The translations under genes were made by a program, and so were the position numbers. From Hyphomonas polymorpha PS728 (lineage in GTDB: Bacteria > Pseudomonadota > Alphaproteobacteria > Caulobacterales > Hyphomonadaceae): DNA of 40,143 nt. The stretch lies in assembly GCF_000685315.1 (NCBI RefSeq), contig NZ_ARYM01000028.1, positions 1-40,143 of the forward strand. Reading direction: 5' to 3'. The notes below the pieces were generated by a model. That model was not told the DNA's origin and made no database searches. It worked only from the letters and a program-made list of their open reading frames with translations. Of the stretch, positions 35,719 through 40,143 are shown piece by piece; position 1 is the first letter of the stretch; each line of letters opens with the position of its first letter.

Positions 35719-35814
35719 GGACATTGCGGGACAGGGCGAGGACATTTCCGGACAAATCCGGATATTTTCGGACATTCCTGGACAAATCTGGACAAATCCG
35801 CGCCATCTCTGACA
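35719..35814 (-). repeat. TGTCC array, locus C (GGACA on the + strand), 10-bp phased
   Basis: GGACA occurs at 35719, 35729, 35740, 35750, 35770, 35780 and 35790, with a one-base variant (GGATA) at 35760 and a TGACA at 35810. The spacing is 10 bases at every step but one (11), over nearly 100 bases. The motif read on the minus strand, GGATTTGTCC, matches the arrays at loci A and B. The strict one-turn spacing puts every unit on the same face of the DNA, which suggests side-by-side protein binding. Confidence 0.75.
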
Positions 35815-36025
35815 CGGTTCTGATCACCGCCTAAAAACGGTGATGGGAAAGCTGGCGAGCATTCGCGAGCCGCGCCTCCAGACACCAGGACATGTTCGGG
35901 AACTATTGCGGCGCTCTCTTCATGTTTCTCCCCGGCGCCGGGGAGGCCGCGCCGTGCCGGAGCGGTCACTTCAGGTTTCAGCAGGCAGCGGCGACCCGCG
36001 CGCCGACCGCCAGCACCGGCCGGCC

Positions 36026-36073
36026 GCTTCTGTAACAGAAGCAGTCGGTCGTTATTGGATAATTGTCCAATAA
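36026..36073. promoter_or_regulatory. Two adjacent palindromes upstream of the second TonB receptor
   Basis: First palindrome: GCTTCTGT-A-ACAGAAGC (36026-36042), perfect 8-base arms. Second: TTATTGGA-N6-TCCAATAA (36052-36073), perfect 8-base arms and a nearly symmetrical centre. They lie 9 bases apart and about 220 bases before the receptor start. Both are good candidates for dimeric regulator sites; the two sequences differ, so they may bind different proteins. Confidence 0.5.
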
Positions 36074-36289
36074 GTGCGGGCTCACGGCCCCTCAGCCCGC
36101 ATGGAGCCCACCCTACTTTCTGGCGCAGACCGGCGGTAGGCGTGGCTTGTGCGCCACAGCCATAAACCCGTAACTGTTTAATATTTTCAACGCATTACTT
36201 TCGCAAAACCTTGATTTGAACGCCCCCGAGGCGCTCGTTAACGACCCGGCAACCGGCGCTCCTCCCGCGCCGTGCAACCGGGGTCTGAC

Positions 36290-38728
36290 ATGAAATTCCG
36301 CATCCTTTCCGCCACTGCCGTTGCCGCACTCAGCGTCTCCGGCCAGCTTGTTGCCTATGCTGACGCGCCCGAGGCAGAAGACTCGCGCCGTCTGGAGGTC
36401 GTGACCGTCACGACCCAGAAGACCGAACAGTCACTGATCGATGTTCCGATCAACATCTCCGTTACCAACCAGGACCTGATCGATAAGCTGGGCGGCGATG
36501 ACATTGAAGATCTCGCCAACTTCATCCCCGGCCTTCAGGTGCAGGCGCAGAGCCTCAACGCGCCGACCTATTCGCTGCGCGGGGTTGTGGCCGATGGCGG
36601 CGCGCCGCGCGTGGCCATCTTCCAGAACGGTGTGTCCATCGGCACGCCTGGCTATGCCACCAGCATTGCCATCTATGACATCGAGCGCGTCGAAGTGGTG
36701 AAGGGCCCGCAGGCCACCCTGTTTGGCCAGGGCGCCCTGATCGGCGGCATCAACTACATCCAGAACCGCGCCTCCACCGCCGGCAATGACGGCAAGGTGA
36801 CGCTGGAAGGCGGTGACTACAACTTCGTGCGCGGCGAAGGCCATTACAATTTCGCCCTCAGCGACACGCTGGCCGTGCGCCTTGCTGGCCAGGTGAAGCG
36901 GATGGACGGCTATGTTCCGAACACGGCCAACTCTCCCGACCTCATGGGGCAGAACACGACGGCCGTGCGCGGCGCGATCCATTGGGAACCGACCCCTGCC
37001 TTCACGGCCGATCTGTTCCTCAACTATCAGGAAGACGAGTCCACCGGCACGCAGTTCACTTCCGGCTTCTTCCCGGTCAACGGCGTGATCGACCCCTACG
37101 GCCCGACGGCGATGAACATCAACGCCGATCAGGTGCGTGACAAGCTGGGCAATGACCGCGAGATTTTCGCCGCCACAGCCAACCTCGAATACAGGCTGAA
37201 TGATGCCTGGACCCTGACCTCGCTGACCGACTATCGTGACCTGACCTCCAACGAGGCTTGGGATTCGGATGGCGCCGCGTTCAACCTGCTGCAGTTCTAC
37301 CAGGCGCGCGAAGGCGAAGCCTTCAGCCAGGAACTTCGCCTCAACTATGACAATGGCGGCAAGCTAAGCGGCTTCTTCGGCGCCAACTATTTCGACTATG
37401 AAACCCGCGACAGCCTGACCTTCTCGACCGATGAGGCCTATGCGCAGTCTCTGTTCCTCCCGCAGATCGCGGCTGGCGCTGGGGCAACGGTTGCGCAAAT
37501 TCGCGGCGCGCTCATGATGCAGGGCGTTCCCGGCGCGGCCAATATCGGCAGCTTCGACACGCCATTCCAGTATTCAGTTGTCGGACTTCTGCAACAGGGC
37601 GTTCTGATCCCGCTGAACCCGACCCATGCCGAACAGTCCAGAACGACCGACGCACGCACCAGCTATGACCTGTTCGGCGACGTGACGTATGATGTCACCG
37701 ACCGGCTCGCGTTGACGGCAGGCCTGCGCTACACGGTAAATGAACTGGCCGCTTCCAGCGTCGGCGAGCTTCTGCGCGGCAACGCGGCCCTTGGCGGAAC
37801 GCGCAACGCGGTGACCTTTGCACCGGGTTTCCTCATTAACGCCAACCTGATCAACAATCCCTACAGCGTCTCGGCAGAACCCGATGGCGCGTTCACCTGG
37901 CGTCTCAACGCGGCCTATCGCGTGTCTGACAATGTGAACACCTGGGTGTCCTATGGCCGGGGCCGCCGTCCGGAAGCCCTCTCGATTTCGGGCCGCACCT
38001 CCTCTGTGGTCGACGCAGAGACACTGGACAATGTGGAAGCCGGCATGTTCGGCCGTTTCTTCGACGACCGCCTGCAGATGACGACCTCTGTATATTACGG
38101 CCAGTATGAGAACTTCCAGACCAGCCGCTTCGACCCGATCAACGGCGTGTTCGTGACGGAAAACTCCGGCAATGCGACGCAGTATGGCCTGGAATTTGAT
38201 GGTCAGGCTCTGCTTACGGACAATATCCGCCTGCTGGGCACATACGCCTATAACTTCTCCGAGTATGACGACGAGGACAGCAACGGCAACCCGCTGCAGT
38301 TTGCCGGCAACAAGTTCCGGATGAGCCCGACGAACAGCTTCTCGCTGGCCGCAGATATCACCATCCCGGTTGCCCAGTCTGGCACGGTCTCGATCGTCCC
38401 GAGCTATATCTGGAAAAGCAAACAGTATTTCGAGGATGACAATGGCTTCGACTATATTGCCAATGGCAGCGGTGGCTTCACACGCGTGCGTGAGACCTAT
38501 CCGGACGGTACGGCTGTGGTCGAGGAAGAAGGCTCCTACGGCCTGGTGAACCTGCGCGTCGGCTATGACAGCGCCGGCGACCGTTGGGGTGTCTATGTTC
38601 AGGGCGACAACCTTCTGGACAAGGAATATCTCATCGACGTTGGCAATACCGGCGGCGCCTTTGGCCTGCACACCATCATCCGCGGCAAGCCGCAGATGCT
38701 GAAGGCCGGCGCCTACGTGAAATTCTGA
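36290..38728 (+). CDS. TonB-dependent outer-membrane receptor
   Basis: An 812-residue TonB-dependent receptor. The signal peptide is MKFRILSATAVAALSVSGQLVAYADA. The TonB-box and plug region begin RRLEVVTVTTQKTEQSLIDVPINISV, then DLANFIPGLQVQAQS, and VEVVKGPQATLFGQGALIGG in place of the usual RGPQGTLFG. The barrel ends LKAGAYVKF with terminal Phe. ATG 36290 is chosen since the signal peptide starts there; an in-frame GTG at 36272 would only add six residues. The GDPD lipoprotein gene starts 26 bases after its stop on the same strand, so the pair forms an operon, which suggests import linked to glycerophosphodiester breakdown. A long regulatory-looking region lies upstream. Confidence 0.93.
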   Translation: MKFRILSATAVAALSVSGQLVAYADAPEAEDSRRLEVVTVTTQKTEQSLIDVPINISVTNQDLIDKLGGDDIEDLANFIPGLQVQAQSLNAPTYSLRGVVADGGAPRVAIFQNGVSIGTPGYATSIAIYDIERVEVVKGPQATLFGQGALIGGINYIQNRASTAGNDGKVTLEGGDYNFVRGEGHYNFALSDTLAVRLAGQVKRMDGYVPNTANSPDLMGQNTTAVRGAIHWEPTPAFTADLFLNYQEDESTGTQFTSGFFPVNGVIDPYGPTAMNINADQVRDKLGNDREIFAATANLEYRLNDAWTLTSLTDYRDLTSNEAWDSDGAAFNLLQFYQAREGEAFSQELRLNYDNGGKLSGFFGANYFDYETRDSLTFSTDEAYAQSLFLPQIAAGAGATVAQIRGALMMQGVPGAANIGSFDTPFQYSVVGLLQQGVLIPLNPTHAEQSRTTDARTSYDLFGDVTYDVTDRLALTAGLRYTVNELAASSVGELLRGNAALGGTRNAVTFAPGFLINANLINNPYSVSAEPDGAFTWRLNAAYRVSDNVNTWVSYGRGRRPEALSISGRTSSVVDAETLDNVEAGMFGRFFDDRLQMTTSVYYGQYENFQTSRFDPINGVFVTENSGNATQYGLEFDGQALLTDNIRLLGTYAYNFSEYDDEDSNGNPLQFAGNKFRMSPTNSFSLAADITIPVAQSGTVSIVPSYIWKSKQYFEDDNGFDYIANGSGGFTRVRETYPDGTAVVEEEGSYGLVNLRVGYDSAGDRWGVYVQGDNLLDKEYLIDVGNTGGAFGLHTIIRGKPQMLKAGAYVKF

Positions 38729-38754
38729 TCCGGAACGGCAAGGAAACTGCTATC

Positions 38755-39774
38755 ATGAAATATACTGTGGCCATTGCCGCCCTGCTGCTTTCCGCCTGCG
38801 CACCTGCGCAGGTGGCGAGCACGGAGGCCGCCCCCGCTGCTACCGCCGAAAAAGCGGCCAGCTATCGCACCCTTTCCGGGGAAAAACCGATCATCATCGC
38901 CCATCGCGGCGCGAGCGGGCTTTATCCGGAACACACCATCCTGGCCTATGAAACCGCGATCGCCCAGGGCGCGGACTTCATTGAGCCCGATCTGGTAATG
39001 ACGAAAGATGGCGTACTGATCACCCGCCATGACCCCTATCTTTCGGACACGACGAATGTGGCCGATCACCCAGAGTTTGCCGACCGCAAGAAGAAGCGCG
39101 TGACACCGATGGGCGAGATGGAAGACTGGTGGGTGGACGAGTTCACCCTTGCCGAGATCAAGACGCTGAAGGCACGCCAGCAGTTTGCAACGCGCAGTAT
39201 GGAGCTGAACGATCAGCTCGATATCGTGACCTTTGACGAGGTGATGGATGTTGCATTGAAAGCCGCCAGCGAAGGCCGCAAGGTTGGCCTGCATATCGAA
39301 GCCAAATGGCCGGGCTATTATTCTTCGGTTGGCCTCGACATGGTGGACCCGATCATCGAGGGCATGAAGGCCAAGGGCCTGGCCGAAGCCGGCATCCCCG
39401 TTTTCATCCAGAGCTTCGAGCCGCAATTCCTGGCCGCCTTTGCCGCCAAGAGCGATCTGCCGACCGTCCAGAACATGGTGGGCCCGCCCTATAACAAGCT
39501 GCTGGGCCTGGAATACGACATCGAGACGATGCCGACGACCGGCGTGGGCGCGGAGAAATCCTTCATCCTGAATGAGGATGGGACGACGACGGACTTTGTG
39601 GACCGCGCCCATGCCCGCGGATTGCTGGTGCATGTCTATACCGTGCGCGATGACCAGCCGCTAAAGGGCTATGACACCGCGCAGGCCGAGCTGAGCGCGC
39701 TGATCGCGGCGGGCGCTGATGGAATCTGGGTGGATTACCCAGATACTGCCGTCGCAGTACGCGACGGTAACTGA
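38755..39774 (+). CDS. Glycerophosphodiester phosphodiesterase, lipoprotein (GlpQ-like)
   Basis: This enzyme cleaves glycerophosphodiesters to glycerol-3-phosphate and an alcohol. It is a 339-residue lipoprotein with lipobox LLSAC (Cys15). The TIM-barrel GDPD motif is IIAHRGASGLYPEHT (His50, Arg51, Glu59), followed by ADFIEPDLVMTKDGVLITRHDP (Glu77, Asp79 and His92), giving the full catalytic and metal-binding set. The GlpQ-type insertion (PEFADRKKKRVTPMGEMEDWWVDEFTLAEIK) marks the periplasmic branch rather than cytosolic UgpQ. It is in operon with the TonB receptor and ends at a strong terminator. Together they suggest scavenging of phospholipid head groups or a related phosphodiester. Confidence 0.94.
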   Translation: MKYTVAIAALLLSACAPAQVASTEAAPAATAEKAASYRTLSGEKPIIIAHRGASGLYPEHTILAYETAIAQGADFIEPDLVMTKDGVLITRHDPYLSDTTNVADHPEFADRKKKRVTPMGEMEDWWVDEFTLAEIKTLKARQQFATRSMELNDQLDIVTFDEVMDVALKAASEGRKVGLHIEAKWPGYYSSVGLDMVDPIIEGMKAKGLAEAGIPVFIQSFEPQFLAAFAAKSDLPTVQNMVGPPYNKLLGLEYDIETMPTTGVGAEKSFILNEDGTTTDFVDRAHARGLLVHVYTVRDDQPLKGYDTAQAELSALIAAGADGIWVDYPDTAVAVRDGN

Positions 39775-39810
39775 CCACCGCGAAAGCGGTAGTTTCCTCC
39801 CTACCTTTCT

Positions 39811-39840
39811 GGGGCGTCCTTCGGGGCGCCCCCTTTTTTT
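39811..39840 (+). terminator. Rho-independent terminator with a TTCG tetraloop
   Basis: GGGGCGTCC and GGGGCGCCCC pair around the stable TTCG loop (39811-39833, one T-G wobble), followed by seven T residues. It ends the TonB receptor-GDPD operon 36 bases after the stop. Confidence 0.92.
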
Positions 39841-39925
39841 GTCCTGATTCAAGGCGGAAGCTTTGCGGGGCGGCAAAACATGAAAATCACTCAGTAGTTT
39901 CCCTTAGGGACCCGCTTGTCAGAAA

Positions 39926-39945
39926 AATTGGAACATGTTCCAATT
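39926..39945. promoter_or_regulatory. Perfect 20-base palindrome upstream of the LysM-like gene
   Basis: AATTGGAACATGTTCCAATT is perfectly self-complementary over 20 bases and lies 25 bases before the start at 39971. It is a strong candidate operator for a dimeric regulator. It does not match the alphaproteobacterial LexA site (GTTC-N7-GTTC). Confidence 0.6.
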
Positions 39946-39970
39946 ATATTGAAAATCGGGAGGATTAGTC

Positions 39971-40143
39971 ATGGCCGCAGCGGAACTCTCACGGGTGCGC
40001 AAATCGGTGCTGCCCAAGCCGGGCGACACCTGGAGCAGCATCGCAAGGCGGGAACTGCCCGCGATGGAGGAGGCCACGGCCGTTTCCAGTCTGCAGAGCT
40101 GGAACCTGCATGTGTTCATGCGCGCCGTGGGCGCGGCGGGCGG
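39971..40143 (+). CDS. LysM-like protein, N-terminal fragment (runs off the right edge)
   Basis: An open frame of 57 residues continues past the window. ATG 39971 has a good ribosome-binding site (GGGAGGA). There is no signal peptide in the visible part. The segment VLPKPGDTWSSIARRELP resembles the start of a LysM module (KPGDTLxSIA), and LQSWNLHVF would fit its second helix, where Asn is typical. LysM modules bind N-acetylglucosamine polymers such as peptidoglycan, but LysM-like segments also occur in cytoplasmic proteins. The perfect palindrome just upstream suggests regulated expression. The call is tentative because only the N-terminus is seen. Confidence 0.5.
   Translation, partial: MAAAELSRVRKSVLPKPGDTWSSIARRELPAMEEATAVSSLQSWNLHVFMRAVGAAG

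Larger units (their letters stand above)
35348..36289. other. Long non-coding region upstream of the second TonB receptor
   Basis: About 940 bases, the largest gap in the window. The short frames here are low-complexity, and the best of them arises from translating the repeat array at 35719-35814. Apart from that array and the two palindromes at 36026-36073, I see no gene. The part at 36160-36220 is AT-rich and may hold the receptor promoter. A degraded gene remnant between 35390 and 35680 cannot be excluded, since base composition there is irregular. Confidence 0.5.

Noticed and set aside
35719..35814. Possible CRISPR array
   Set aside because: Units are about 5-9 bases with 10-base spacing and no unique spacers, and no cas genes are present.
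35348..35827. A 159-codon leftward frame starting inside the TGTCC array
   Set aside because: Its N-terminal repeats (CPDLS and similar) arise only from translating the 10-base array, and the rest is low-complexity and basic with no motif.
39926..39945. LexA/SOS box
   Set aside because: The half-site spacing (GAAC-N2-GTTC) fits neither the alphaproteobacterial direct repeat nor the GAAC-N4-GTTC type.

Overview
The window is about 40 kb of GC-rich DNA (strong G/C third-codon bias). It looks like the chromosome of an aerobic, TonB-receptor-rich alphaproteobacterium, most likely a Hyphomonas-like member of the Hyphomonadaceae. That placement is an inference from gene content and style (long TonB-dependent receptors next to MFS carriers, an alphaproteobacterial-type ohr/ohrR control region, dispersed single-copy regulators), not a database result. 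No IS element, prophage, CRISPR array, tRNA or rRNA was seen.

Layout. Positions 1-956 (-) hold the N-terminal part of secD, preceded by a small membrane-anchored protein. Positions 1879-7148 (+) are the most distinctive part: five genes joined by four-base ATGA stop/start overlaps. They encode a FabH/OleA-like ketosynthase III, an NAD-dependent reductase/epimerase, a metallo-beta-lactamase-fold hydrolase, an F390-synthetase-like adenylate-forming enzyme and a family 1 glycosyltransferase. A TetR-style palindrome sits on the promoter. The set of activities resembles the Ole (olefin/beta-lactone) logic with a sugar transferase added, and is read here as an undescribed fatty-acid-derived glycolipid or similar pathway. 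A dedA gene overlaps the end of the cluster on the other strand. Next come tex, a class A acid-phosphatase-like lipoprotein, and the divergent ohrR/ohr peroxide-defence pair with two operator copies.

Positions 12.3-18.5 kb hold a TonB-dependent receptor with a TTG start and a Spinster-type MFS carrier, converging on a two-gene operon (AttH/CrtC-like DUF7064/7065-type protein plus a glutathione S-transferase). This may be an uptake and modification locus for a hydrophobic substrate. Positions 18.6-26.0 kb are a complete histidine-utilisation locus: hutC and hutF leftward, hutI-hutH-hutG-hutU rightward, with a perfect HutC-type palindrome between the two arms. It uses the five-step route through HutF and HutG (formylglutamate deformylase).

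Positions 26.0-31.6 kb carry mostly leftward single genes: Blc-type lipocalin, TetR regulator, a rightward lipoprotein cytochrome c, an unknown exported protein, an AraC regulator and an alpha/beta-hydrolase lipoprotein. Positions 31.8-35.3 kb carry an EmrA/EmrB-like efflux pair and an ETF-beta lysine methyltransferase-like gene. A 940-base non-coding stretch follows, holding a helically phased repeat array and two palindromes. Then come a second TonB-dependent receptor in operon with a lipoprotein glycerophosphodiester phosphodiesterase, a UUCG-loop terminator, a perfect 20-base palindrome and the start of a LysM-like gene at the right edge.

The most unusual non-coding signal is a family of short arrays of TGTCC (GGACA on the other strand) spaced one DNA turn (10-11 bp) apart. 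It occurs at three unrelated places: 7742-7800, 19287-19352 and 35719-35814.
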